Positions 36,875-45,695 are shown, counted from the first letter of the stretch. The stretch is 64,000 nt of DNA from Akkermansiaceae bacterium UBA7331 (GCA_002471255.1 DKPP01000002.1:275623-339622), one strand, 5' to 3'. Numbers and translations: made by a program. Notes: a model not told the origin generated them from the sequence alone.

Positions 36875-37041
36875 ATATTTAGTTGTTATTATAAAAAATG
36901 CTTTATCGTGATAAATATTTTTAATGATGTAATCAATTGATATAGGTGTATATTGATCGGTTAGTCTTTTTAAAATAAATTGTATATGTTATAATTTTAA
37001 AATCTACTTTTTTTCGATAGTTATTGTGAATAACGCTTCAT

Positions 37042-37716
37042 TTAAAGTGGGTCTTGCCTGTTAAATAATGGATTTTTAGTTTTCACTCTTTCCATAATTT
37101 TTTGTCCATATTTAAATTTTGTCAAATTTTCTTGAGTAATGAGATTGCAAATATCGGTGAAATATCGATATTCTTCCTCTTCCATTCCCATATAAAACCA
37201 TAAAAAGTCCCATCCATTTTTATCATCCGGATGCTGTAGAATGTAATAATTTACGACAATTTTAAATAAATCCAAGTAGTCTAGATAGTTGTAATTCGTG
37301 TCACCTATGGTATCCAATAAAAATTTAATATTATTATCAGATGAGATTTTCCGAATTGCAGCAAGGATTCGCATATACCAGTAATAATTATGTTCCAGTA
37401 CAGGACCTTTTAATGAATCCTCATCAGGGGTTAATGATTTTTCTCGGTTTTTTAATGAGTCCTCATAATGGATTAATGCTTTTTTCCAGTTAGCAGAATT
37501 AACAATTGTACTTGCAAGTAATTCCTTTTGTTCTCTAGATAATTGATTAAACAATTTCTTTGCTTTTAACCCTGATTTGGACACTGGTAGATCATTGATG
37601 TCAAAACATTTAACTAAAGTAGGTTTAAATTTATTTGAATTATCAGAACAGGAGATAACGATCCCGCTAGTCATGATGCTAAATAAGGCAATAACTATAT
37701 ATTGTGTTTTTTTCAT
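37042..37716 (-). CDS. A-family lipoprotein, copy 2
   Basis: 224 residues, same signal (Cys23) and body as copies 1 and 3, but with about 14 extra residues near residue 85, where EDSLK appears twice around NREKSLTPD, suggesting a small internal duplication. It is followed by B-family copy 1. Upstream is Rhs fragment f, which still has an open frame. Confidence 0.65.
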   Translation of the reverse strand: MKKTQYIVIALFSIMTSGIVISCSDNSNKFKPTLVKCFDINDLPVSKSGLKAKKLFNQLSREQKELLASTIVNSANWKKALIHYEDSLKNREKSLTPDEDSLKGPVLEHNYYWYMRILAAIRKISSDNNIKFLLDTIGDTNYNYLDYLDLFKIVVNYYILQHPDDKNGWDFLWFYMGMEEEEYRYFTDICNLITQENLTKFKYGQKIMERVKTKNPLFNRQDPL

Positions 37717-37760
37717 AGCATGAGAATTTTTTCTGTAGTTTTAGATGAGTATACACGTTT

Positions 37761-38042
37761 TCATATTAAAATAAACAGCTTCGCTGACTTCATTAAGCTA
37801 TCATCAGTGTCATAAGAGTGTTGCGTGGAAGCCGTACCGTCATTATGGTTCACTTGAAGCAATCGACCGCTTAGCTCATCATAGACATAGGTCACGATGA
37901 GCAGGGTCATGGAATCATCCTCGATCTTTTGCCCTGCCACACGGAAGCTTTTCATGCTTACCAAGCGACCTGCCTGATCATAAGCGTAGACGACCGGTTT
38001 CGCAGCCGTTCCCCATTCTGCGACTCTATAAGAAACAAAGGA
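37761..38042 (-). pseudogene. Rhs core fragment f, open but truncated
   Basis: Open from just after a TAA at 38043-38045 to a stop at 37761. It encodes SYRVAEWGTAAKPVVYAYDQAGRLVSM..., then IEDDSMT joined directly to LLIVTYVYDELSGRLLQVNHNDGT; compared with the long copies about 57 codons are missing. It ends DSLMKSAKLFILI with no toxin tip. No good start codon; the first candidate is TTG at 37964. Confidence 0.75.
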
Positions 38043-38208
38043 TTAGTCAAATCAATAAAATGATATTGATGTTATAAAATTATCCATATATATCAAGCAG
38101 CGACAAGAATGATCTTATCGCTGCTTATCGAATAATAATCAATAAATTCTATGAAGGTAAGCTAATATGGCGACTGAAGGCTAGCTTATTTAATTGAGCC
38201 CACGCGTT
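38020..38208. repeat. Array junction repeat, copy beside fragment f
   Basis: Same junction unit as at 35830: core breakpoint, spacer, hairpin 38096-38125 and a second short stem (TAAGCTA ... TAGCTTA near 38158-38188). It directly follows the stop of the ankyrin gene on the minus strand. Confidence 0.8.
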
Positions 38209-38209
38209 A

Positions 38210-38752
38210 TTATTGTTTTTCTTTCGGGTTTCGTGTTATAACGCATTCTCGAAGTTCTTCGGGGCTGAGCCCTGAGATGTTTTTTATCTTAGGGTCAGCG
38301 CCATGTTTCAATAGTAACTCATATATTCTACCATCGACATGACGTGCTGCATAATGTAAGGCTGTTTCGTCTTCTACAGAACCTTCAGGATGTATTTTAT
38401 TTTTTTTATTTTTTTTGTTCACATCTGCACCCAAATTGATCAAAGCTTTAGCATACTCAATGTCGTTTGCTTTAGCGGCGACCATGAGTGGAGTGTCTTG
38501 AATGTAGTACACTACGCCAGGAAACGCGAATGTCATGCAATCAATATTTCCTGTTTCAAGAATTCCTGTTGAGGAAATAAAAAGAGCTTGTTGATATATA
38601 TTATTAGAAAGACCGTTTAGATCTGCAGGAAAGATCAGATGACTTCTGTTAGCAATAACATCCCTTGGTTCTATCGGTTTTTTAATTGCACAACATGAGC
38701 AAGTCATCGTTAATCCAAATAAGCTTAATAATATGTATTTTGTATTTTTTAT
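38210..38752 (-). CDS. Ankyrin-repeat lipoprotein with apparently lost ATG start
   Basis: From the ATG at 38707 the protein is 165 residues with two to three ankyrin repeats (TPLMVAAKANDIEYAKALINLGADVNKKNK; ETALHYAARHVDGRIYELLLKHGADPK). In-frame sequence upstream reads KNTKYILLSLFGLTMTCSC, a good lipoprotein signal, starting with an ATA codon at 38752-38750 where ATG is expected. ATA overlaps the TAA stop of the decayed toxin tail as ATAA. Either the protein now starts inside its signal at 38707 and is mislocalised, or ATA is used weakly. Ankyrin repeats mediate protein binding, fitting an immunity role. Confidence 0.6.
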   Translation of the reverse strand: MKNTKYILLSLFGLTMTCSCCAIKKPIEPRDVIANRSHLIFPADLNGLSNNIYQQALFISSTGILETGNIDCMTFAFPGVVYYIQDTPLMVAAKANDIEYAKALINLGADVNKKNKKNKIHPEGSVEDETALHYAARHVDGRIYELLLKHGADPKIKNISGLSPEELRECVITRNPKEKQ

Positions 38753-38872
38753 TTTTCTGTAAATGTTACTTTAATGGTTGGATTTTTTTTGAGATGTTCT
38801 TTTACACAGCAAACAAATAGATAATTCCTCAGCCTTATAGAAGGAATCCTGATCATCAAAAGTATGGATATA
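38749..38872 (-). pseudogene. Decayed toxin tail upstream of the ankyrin gene
   Basis: Minus strand encodes TFDDQDSFYKAEELSI in one frame and VKEHLKKNPTIKVTFTEK-stop in another, joined across a region with an A-rich run. The final stop overlaps the ankyrin gene's expected start. Reads as a frameshifted Rhs toxin tip. Confidence 0.45.
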
Positions 38873-38912
38873 AGGTATTAAGAGTCTATTTACTGCCTTG
38901 ATGGGGTATGAT

Positions 38913-39045
38913 GTTATCCTCGATCTTTTGCCCTGCCACACGGAAGCTTTTCATGCTTACCAAGCGACCTTCCTGATCATAAGCGTAGACGACCGGTTGC
39001 GCAGCCGTTCCCAATTCTGCGACTCTATAAGAAACAAAGGATTAG
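38913..39045 (-). pseudogene. Rhs core fragment e, shortest scrap
   Basis: Only the first part of the core copy (VYAYDQEGRLVSMKSFRVAGQKIED) is preserved before homology ends at about 38913. Shares the common left breakpoint. Confidence 0.7.
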
Positions 39046-39207
39046 TCAAATCAATAAAATGATATTGATGTTATAAAATTATCCATATATATCAAGCAGT
39101 GACAAAAATGATCTTATCGCTGCTTATCAAATAATAATCAATAAATTCTATGAAGGTAAGCTAATATGGCGACTGAAGGCTAGTTTATTTAATTGAACCC
39201 GCGCGTT
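39015..39207. repeat. Array junction repeat, copy beside fragment e
   Basis: Junction unit with hairpin at 39095-39124. Together with the flanking sequence to 39350 it repeats the 3' end context of the B-family gene at 36164. Confidence 0.8.
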
Positions 39208-39350
39208 TTGATAATATAAAAAACTGTATTACATCTGATTAATATATAGACCGATAAAATTTATTAAGCAAAAAGCCTTGTGACCCCTTCTCAATTAAAT
39301 CGAGTCAATATATGATGTAATCCGACATAGAAACGCAATTAATTTTGAAA

Positions 39351-40061
39351 TTACTGATGAATTATCTGTTTTGAAGGGCCGTCATTGCGGGAAGAAGATT
39401 CATTCCATGAACAGCTAAAATATTCATTTTGCTTACTATATTCACCCCTGTATAAAGTAGTCATATCGGCATGATCATTTCGAATGATATTAACTATAGA
39501 TATTCCCTTTTGGCGTAAATATTTAGGCAAATATTTATTTTGCACTTTTCTAATAAAAGATGTCTCAAATAAAATAAATAGGATTAATGTAGGAACGATA
39601 TATAATGTTTTAGGGATATATTGATTTATCTCAGGGAATAAGTTATATATAATAACGCCTCCCAAAAATGTGCAAAAAATCCACAATTCTTTAAGAGAAA
39701 TCCATGAAGCATATTTGGGATATGTATAAGCAATTATATCATCTTCTTTTTGGACGGTTATTAGATACTCTCCATATGAATCAAGGGAATTTGTTCTCTC
39801 TATTGAAATAATATCTTTAGCATTTTTAAGTTTATTCTGGCAATGTAAAATTTGCAAAAACCATACAATGTTCCAATAATCCGTATTTGCAGTTTTTTTG
39901 AAAACCCATAAAAGACATATATAGGGACCCATAAAGCCAATAAGTAAAGGCATAAGAACATCATATAGATTTATATTATGACTAATAAATGGAGTTAAGG
40001 AATCAAATGACATGACTGCTGAAAATAGAGCAGATACCTTAATTATGTTAGATTTTTTCAT
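39351..40061 (-). CDS. B-family membrane protein, copy 2
   Basis: 236 residues, closely similar to the protein at 36164-36874; four membrane helices and the same central (TDYWNIVWFLQILHCQNKLKN) and C-terminal (SWNESSSRNDGPSKQIIHQ) blocks. Differences concentrate in the membrane helices. Follows A-family copy 3 by about 166 nt. Confidence 0.65.
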   Translation of the reverse strand: MKKSNIIKVSALFSAVMSFDSLTPFISHNINLYDVLMPLLIGFMGPYICLLWVFKKTANTDYWNIVWFLQILHCQNKLKNAKDIISIERTNSLDSYGEYLITVQKEDDIIAYTYPKYASWISLKELWIFCTFLGGVIIYNLFPEINQYIPKTLYIVPTLILFILFETSFIRKVQNKYLPKYLRQKGISIVNIIRNDHADMTTLYRGEYSKQNEYFSCSWNESSSRNDGPSKQIIHQ

Positions 40062-40227
40062 ATATTTAGTTGATATTATAAAACATGCTTTATTGTGATA
40101 AATATTTTTAATGATTCGATCAATTGATATAGGTGTATATTGATCGGTTAGTCTTTTTAAAATAAATTGTATATGTTATAATTTTATAATCTACTTTTTT
40201 CGATAGTTATTGTGAATAACGATTCAT

Positions 40228-40860
40228 TTAAAGTGGGTCTTGCTTGTTAAATAATGGATTTTTAGTTTTCACTCTTTCCATAATTTTTTGCCCATATTTA
40301 AATTTTGTCAAATTTTCTTGAGTAATGAGCTTACAAATATTACTGAAATATGTGTATTCTTCCTCTTCTTCTCCCATATAATACCATAAAAAGTCCCATC
40401 CATTTTTATCATCCGGATGCTGTAGAATGTAATATTTTACGACAATTTTAAATAAATTCAAGTATTCCAAATAGATACTATCCGCGCCATCTGTGGTATC
40501 CAATAAAAATTTAATATTATTATCAGATGAAATTTTTCGAATTGCAGAAAGTATTCGCATATACCAGTAATTATTAAGTTCCAGTCCGGGCCTTTTCAAT
40601 ATATCCCCATTATGGTTTAATGCTTTTTCCCAGTTAGCAGAATTGACAATTGTACTTGCGAGCAATTCCTTTTGTTCTCTAGATAATTGATTAAACAATT
40701 TCTTTGCTTTTAACTCTGATTTTGACACAGGTAGATCATTGATGTCAAAAATAGGAGCTGGAGTAGATTTAAATTTATTTGAATTATCAGAACAGGAGAT
40801 AACGATCCCGCTAGTCATGATGCTAAATAAGGCAATAACTATATATTGTGTTTTTTTCAT
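40228..40860 (-). CDS. A-family lipoprotein, copy 3
   Basis: 210 residues with signal MKKTQYIVIALFSIMTSGIVISC. Almost identical to copy 1 except around residues 125-140 (TTDGADSIYLEYLNLF). Downstream of Rhs fragment d, upstream of B-family copy 2. Function unknown; immunity role inferred. Confidence 0.65.
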   Translation of the reverse strand: MKKTQYIVIALFSIMTSGIVISCSDNSNKFKSTPAPIFDINDLPVSKSELKAKKLFNQLSREQKELLASTIVNSANWEKALNHNGDILKRPGLELNNYWYMRILSAIRKISSDNNIKFLLDTTDGADSIYLEYLNLFKIVVKYYILQHPDDKNGWDFLWYYMGEEEEEYTYFSNICKLITQENLTKFKYGQKIMERVKTKNPLFNKQDPL

Positions 40861-40917
40861 AGCATGAGAATTTTTTCTGTAGTTTTAGATGAGTGTACAC
40901 GTTTTCATATTAAAATA

Positions 40918-41163
40918 AACAGCTTCGCTGACTTCATTAAGCTATCATCAGTGTCATAAGAGTGTTGCGTGGTAGCCGTACCGTCATTATGGTTTACTTG
41001 AAGCAATCGACCGCTTAGCTCATCATAGACATAGGTCATGATGAGCAGGATCATGGTATTGCCCTTAATCTTGTTCCTTGTTTGATCATGAGCCTAGACG
41101 ACCGGTTGTGTAGCCGTTTCCCATTCTGCGACTCTATAAGAAACAAAGGATTAGTCAAATCAA
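40918..41163 (-). pseudogene. Rhs core fragment d
   Basis: Copy of the Rhs core with the same mid-core deletion as f and g, and a further loss and mutations between about 41050 and 41100 that break the reading frame. Shared sequence ends at 41163, before the spacer/hairpin seen elsewhere. 41164-41332 is AT-rich with no supported gene. Confidence 0.7.
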
Positions 41164-41332
41164 TGAATTTAATTATTTAACTTTACAATAAAAATAGATA
41201 ATTGGTAAGTTGAGTGTTTTTGTAATCAACTGATTAAGGATAAATCCTATGATGACTTTATGATCAATTTTTAATATTAATTTTAGAAGATTTTATTCAC
41301 ATTCTTAAGTTGTGTATGGTATATTACCAATA

Positions 41333-41797
41333 TTAATCATTATTATTAATTGTCTCCATTGTGCTTATTTTATCAAAAATCAAATTGAATCTATTTCTTT
41401 CTTTTTCGATATTCCCACTGTATTGCAGCACTTTATCATAATTGTTATATCTTATTCCAATATAATTAGGGCTCACTGGTGCGCTTAAATCGTTAGGGTG
41501 ATAGAACGTAGGTACATAATTAGAATACTCTTTAATATCTTTTAAAAGGTTTTTAACGGATCTTTCATCTACAAAACCTAATTCATTGATCATATCCGGC
41601 GGTGGACCTAATTTGTAATAAGTGGAATATGAATATTCAAACAGTAACGGATTATCCTGTGATCTACTTAATACATATAACCGTTTATCGTTTTCCATCC
41701 AAACTTGATCAACTTTTTTAAAGTCTTTAATCATATCAACATTTTGACTGCAAGATGTCAGTGCAAAAATACAAATATATGTTATCCTTTTAATCAT
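41333..41797 (-). CDS. Small lipoprotein, candidate immunity protein
   Basis: The ATG at 41797 gives 154 residues with lipoprotein signal MIKRITYICIFALTSCSQN (Cys16); a frame extending to 41887 would add 30 residues and hide the signal. No known domain. It lies downstream of the 110-residue gene at 41866, in the region after Rhs fragment c. Confidence 0.6.
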   Translation of the reverse strand: MIKRITYICIFALTSCSQNVDMIKDFKKVDQVWMENDKRLYVLSRSQDNPLLFEYSYSTYYKLGPPPDMINELGFVDERSVKNLLKDIKEYSNYVPTFYHPNDLSAPVSPNYIGIRYNNYDKVLQYSGNIEKERNRFNLIFDKISTMETINNND

Positions 41798-41865
41798 ATT
41801 AATACTATTTACTAAAATAATTCTGTTTAATATTTTCAAATTATTTTGGGGTTTAATGAAAAATC

Positions 41866-42198
41866 CTAGTCTTCTTCCGTAGAGCAATCAGCATAAATTT
41901 CAAGAAAGCAATCTGCCTTTGCCATTGATTTTAACATGCTAGGATTAATTAAAAATCCATTGCCATCTCCTCCTTCTATGGCAATGTGAATAAACTTACA
42001 ACCGACTTTTATTTCTGATGCTATTTTGATAGCATCATCTAAAGCATCGAAAACTATTTTTTCATTTGAATGCTCAACATCATAGTCTTTAATCCAGATG
42101 TCAAATTTCGGATGTCCTATCGATTCTAATTCACTATGAGGTTGTTCTTTTACGTTTTCCACGCGTAAAATTAAATTATTTATACTTGGTATAATCAT
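41866..42198 (-). CDS. Small cytoplasmic protein, candidate immunity protein
   Basis: 110 residues, acidic, no signal or membrane segment: IIPSINNLILRVENVKEQPHSELES ... AIEGGDGNGFLINPSMLKSMAKADCFLEIYADCSTEED. No family recognised. A decayed toxin-tip sequence lies immediately upstream, the usual toxin-immunity order. Confidence 0.55.
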   Translation of the reverse strand: MIIPSINNLILRVENVKEQPHSELESIGHPKFDIWIKDYDVEHSNEKIVFDALDDAIKIASEIKVGCKFIHIAIEGGDGNGFLINPSMLKSMAKADCFLEIYADCSTEED

Positions 42199-42231
42199 GT
42201 TTAATTGAATTCTATTTTAATTGTATGTTGA

Positions 42232-42345
42232 TATTAAATTTTTGCCATTACATTACTATATTGTACCTTTGATGACGACCTGCTATCCCTATTCTTTATG
42301 GCTTTCAATTGCTCCATTGATTGCCAATGCTCATTCAACAACTAG
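42232..42345 (-). pseudogene. Decayed toxin tip
   Basis: Minus strand encodes FTAKRALVVE in one frame, then LLNEHWQSMEQLKAIKNRD followed by SRSSSKVQYSNVMAKI-stop in another. Position between Rhs fragment c and the 110-residue gene suggests a frameshifted C-terminal toxin. Confidence 0.4.
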
Positions 42346-42436
42346 GGCTCTTTTTGCTGTAAAATTTGCACATTTAGTTATCATTCTTTAAATAGTATAG
42401 CCTTTGGTGTCCTATCTGGAAGTGTCCGTAGTCTCT

Positions 42437-42530
42437 GCGGGTCAGTTCATGGGGTTATTCTTGGCCTTTTGCTTTATCGCGCGGAATCTTTTCATCTTTA
42501 CCAAGTGATATGCCTAATCATAAGAGTAAA
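42437..42530 (-). pseudogene. Rhs core fragment c, strongly diverged
   Basis: Base-by-base comparison with the other copies shows the same order (…GTCATGGGGTCATCCTCG…TTTTGCC…CGGAA.CTTTTCAT…ACCAAG…) with many substitutions. It is the oldest-looking Rhs scrap in the array. Confidence 0.5.
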
Positions 42531-42622
42531 GCAAATATAATTATGATCCTTTTGCTGCACAAAAATCTCTTTTAGCCTATTTCTAAACCGAAAGGGGAAA
42601 ATAATAAAACATTTTTAAAAAA

Positions 42623-43027
42623 TTACTCTAATGATAATAGTTGCTTAGACCCTTCACGTGTGTAATCTGGAACAAAACGTTTTTGCGGTTCCTTGATCAC
42701 GGTGATTTCACCTGTTTGACCTGAGACATAATAGCCTACTAGCATGCACTCTCTCTTAAAATATATATATTTTGGAAAAAAATAATTCCCTCCTTTCGTC
42801 ACATAGCAAATTCTAGGTGGTAAAAATAATTTAAATGGGGCATTAGGATTATCTGTTATATATTTTTCCATAATCAGTGCTGCTTGTTTTGCTGAAATGG
42901 GAGAGGCTTTACTGATATCCATGGCGGCTTCCAATCCAACGATTCTATTTGGATCTGATTTACTTTTCATATTACAGCTCATCCCTAATAAGGATATTGA
43001 AGCGTATATAATAATTTTTTTAATCAT
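42623..43027 (-). CDS. Small lipoprotein, candidate immunity protein
   Basis: 134 residues; signal MIKKIIIYASISLLGMSC (Cys18). The mature part contains SAKQAALIMEKYITDNPNAPFKLFLPPRICYVTKGG and GYYVSGQTGEITVIKEP, resembling small proteins with a PepSY/NTF2-like strand pattern, but no firm family. Directly downstream of Rhs fragment b, whose toxin tip is missing. Confidence 0.6.
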   Translation of the reverse strand: MIKKIIIYASISLLGMSCNMKSKSDPNRIVGLEAAMDISKASPISAKQAALIMEKYITDNPNAPFKLFLPPRICYVTKGGNYFFPKYIYFKRECMLVGYYVSGQTGEITVIKEPQKRFVPDYTREGSKQLLSLE

Positions 43028-43132
43028 ATTTATTCATCAAATGTTGTTTTTTCTAATTTCATATGAAGCATTATATTCTTACCGTATTCATGGAACAAAG
43101 ATTTTAACATATTAGTATCGAATAGTAATGCT

Positions 43133-43756
43133 TCAGATTATTTTGTTAACCAACCAACTAACCCAATTACCTATATCAACATAGAGATTAGCTCCTTCCT
43201 GTCCGGTAATAGGATTACGGTTGATCCAACGTCCGTCTTGGGTGTTGTAGTAGCGGTAATTGTAGTAAATGAGGCCCGTTTCATCATCGGCGTATTCGCA
43301 GGAATGCCTAAATGGATTCTCTCTTGCCAAATCTCCCTGCATCTTGATGACCTTATCATAAGAATCATAAGAGTGCTGCGTGAAAGCCGTACCGTCATTA
43401 TGGTTCACTTGAAGCAATCGACCGCTTAGCTCATCATAGACATAGGTCGTGATGAGCGGGGTGCCACTATCATTGACTTGTCGTGCCTGAGTTTTGGAAA
43501 TTAAGCGGTTCATGGTGTCGTAGCCGTAGAGTTCTTGGTGCAAGTCGGGATAAGTTTTGCTAAGAAGAAGACCTGTGGCCTCATCGTAGCTCCAAAGAGT
43601 CTCATCACCGTCTTGACGGGTCATGGGGTCATCCTCGATCTTTTGCCCTGCCACACGGAAGCTTTTCATGCTTACCAAGCGACCTTCCTGATCATAAGCG
43701 TAGACGACCGGTTGCGCAGCCGTTCCCCATTCTGCGACTCTATAAGAAACAAAGGA
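43133..43756 (-). pseudogene. Rhs core fragment b, full core end but no toxin tip
   Basis: Open frame of about 207 codons carrying YD repeats (YAYDQ.GRLVS; YGYDTMNRLIS; YVYDELSGRLL) and the Rhs core end ENPFRHSCEYADDETGLIYYNYRYYNTQDGRWINRNPI. After NLYVDIGNWVSWLVNKII it stops, so the variable toxin domain is absent. The only start candidates are internal TTGs such as 43678. Orphan Rhs modules of this kind normally act by recombining onto a full rhs gene. Confidence 0.75.
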
Positions 43757-43865
43757 TTAGTCAAATCAATAAAATAATATTGATGTTATAAAATTATCCA
43801 TATATATCAAGCAGCGACAAGAATGATCTTGTCGCTGCCTATCAAATAATAATCAATCAATCAAT
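43735..43865. repeat. Array junction repeat, C-type variant
   Basis: Core breakpoint plus hairpin with perfect 11-bp arms (43811-43821 / 43828-43838); the tail differs from the 35830-type copies and matches 48985-49045. It follows the C-family gene at 43882. Confidence 0.75.
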
Positions 43866-43881
43866 AAATTATTATTGCTGT

Positions 43882-44382
43882 CTATTTTTTATGATAATAA
43901 CCTAACAGATTCAATTCGGAATCGAATAAAAAATAGAAAGTCTCCATTCCTTCGAAAGATCCAAATGAGCTGTTAGCTTGCTCCCATCTAGGTTGTGTTG
44001 GGAGGGTATCTACATACGCAATATCTGATTTATTATATTTTTTATTAAACCATTTAACTTCATTAAAATCTATATCATTAACATCAATTTTACTACTTTT
44101 CTTTAACATGTTGATGTAATCATCGTCCGGTAGCCAATTGCGATTTCGTGAGTACTGTTGATTTAAAATATGAAGTTCACTGAGGTTTTTAGGTTCTTTG
44201 CTTAAAACATCCTCCATAGCTGAATTGGTTAAATGGTATGGTCCGTATATAAAGAATGAAAGCCAAATATATACAGGAATCAGTGCCCATGCAAAAAACC
44301 ACAGTATAAAAAGAAGAGGAAATAATAGAATTAAAAACCACTTTAGTATTTTTTTAATTTTTATTTTTGTATTGTTTTTCAT
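43882..44382 (-). CDS. C-family membrane protein, copy 1 (candidate immunity)
   Basis: 166 residues. Basic N-terminus and two close membrane segments (WFLILLFPLLFILWFFAWALIPVYIWLSFFIYG), then a soluble domain ending FEGMETFYFLFDSELNLLGYYHKK. No known family. Follows the Rhs toxin gene at 44434 by about 50 nt. The paralogue at 49056 is nearly identical at both ends but differs through the middle. Confidence 0.65.
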   Translation of the reverse strand: MKNNTKIKIKKILKWFLILLFPLLFILWFFAWALIPVYIWLSFFIYGPYHLTNSAMEDVLSKEPKNLSELHILNQQYSRNRNWLPDDDYINMLKKSSKIDVNDIDFNEVKWFNKKYNKSDIAYVDTLPTQPRWEQANSSFGSFEGMETFYFLFDSELNLLGYYHKK

Positions 44383-44433
44383 ATTTGCTTTATTGAGTTT
44401 TTTCTGCAGCCATTTTCCAAAATTGTCCTGATA

Positions 44434-45492
44434 TCACTTTGACCACTTTACCATCTTTTTCTCATCATCTACATAAACGGCACTATGATCATGAAGGAAG
44501 TATTCTGTATGGTTATGAGCGCTCACATTTTCCGGTGTATTGGGATGAGGGTTTTCAGGTCCATTTTCTCCTAAGGCTACATCACATTTACCTCCATTGT
44601 CTTTGTATAATTTAGCAACCTTATTAAAACTATCTTTTGATTTTTTTAAATCAACATTATAGCCATGAATCCAAATTAGAATGCAACCACATTTTGGATA
44701 ATCACCAATTTCACCTTCATAATCGTTAGATGTAACTGCTTGACTATTTGAGTTAGAGGCGTTGTTATTTCGTGCGGTAATCAATGTGTAGGGATAAGAG
44801 CTATAATCATGAGGCTCTGGTGGTAATTCCTTGTTTTTAGGCTTTCTTGGTGGTACTCGAAAGCCATATAACCCCAACTCGTCCCTCAACCAACTAACCC
44901 TATTGCCCACATAAGCATAGAGATTAAGTCCCCCTTGTTCGTCAATCGGGTCACGGTTGATCCAATGTCCGTCTTGGGTGCTATAGTAGCGGTAATTGTA
45001 GTAAATGAGCCCCGTTTCATCATCGGCGTATTGGCAGGAATGCCTAAATGGATTCTCTCTTGCCAAATCTCCCTGCATCTTGATGACCTTATCATAAGAA
45101 TCATAAGAGTACTGTGTGAAAGCCGTACCGTCATTATGGTTCACTTGAAGCAATCGACCGCTTAGCTCATCATAGACATAGGTCGTGATGAGCGGGGTGC
45201 CACTATCATTGACTTGTCGTGCCTGAGTTTTGGAAATTAAGCGGTTCATGGTGTCGTAGCCGTAGAGTTCTTGGTGCAAGTCGGGATAAGTTTTGCTAAG
45301 AAGAAGACCTGTGGCCTCATCGTAGCTCCAAAGAGTCTCATCACCGTCTTGACGGGTCATGGGGTCATCCTCGATCTTTTGCCCTGCCACACGGAAGCTT
45401 TTCATGCTGACCAAGCGACCGGCCTGATCATAAGCGTAGACGACCGGTTGCACAGCCGTTCCCCATTCTGCGACTCTATAAGAAACAAAGGA
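44434..45492 (-). CDS. Orphan Rhs core end with attached C-terminal domain
   Basis: Open from 45492; likely first usable start is GTG at 45453 (339 residues). YD repeats and the Rhs core terminus (DETGLIYYNYRYYSTQDGHWINRDPIDEQGGLNLYAYVGN) end at about residue 180 with DELGLYG, the usual tip boundary. The variable tip of about 155 residues contains CGCILIWIHGYNVDLKKSKDSFNKVAKLY, similar to the oxyanion-side start of alpha/beta-hydrolase effectors, and ends HNHTEYFLHDHSAVYVDDEKK. A GxSxG nucleophile is not visible, so the tip may be shortened or a different fold. The longest toxin candidate in the array. Confidence 0.7.
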   Translation of the reverse strand, partial: SFVSYRVAEWGTAVQPVVYAYDQAGRLVSMKSFRVAGQKIEDDPMTRQDGDETLWSYDEATGLLLSKTYPDLHQELYGYDTMNRLISKTQARQVNDSGTPLITTYVYDELSGRLLQVNHNDGTAFTQYSYDSYDKVIKMQGDLARENPFRHSCQYADDETGLIYYNYRYYSTQDGHWINRDPIDEQGGLNLYAYVGNRVSWLRDELGLYGFRVPPRKPKNKELPPEPHDYSSYPYTLITARNNNASNSNSQAVTSNDYEGEIGDYPKCGCILIWIHGYNVDLKKSKDSFNKVAKLYKDNGGKCDVALGENGPENPHPNTPENVSAHNHTEYFLHDHSAVYVDDEKKMVKWSK

Positions 45493-45527
45493 TTAGTCAA
45501 ATCAATAAAATAATATTGATGTTATAA
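45465..45527. repeat. Array junction repeat, short copy beside fragment a
   Basis: Shares the core breakpoint and the AT-rich spacer with the other junctions but diverges after about 45527, before the hairpin. The remaining sequence to 45690 has no gene I can support. Confidence 0.7.
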
Positions 45528-45695
45528 AAATACCCCAATCATTCGATAATTCGATGTATCAATGGTAAGATATTATCGAATACTTCGGTAGTTTTATTCA
45601 TGTAGAATTTTGATTCTTTCGTAAGCTTTTCGGGGAAACCTGATTCTTTTTGTGCAGTTAAGCAATTATATTTCAAGCTATACAATTGAAAATTT

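Noticed and set aside
37761..37964. 67-residue frame as a stand-alone small gene
   Set aside because: It is the 3' part of Rhs core fragment f, with homology continuing upstream of its TTG.
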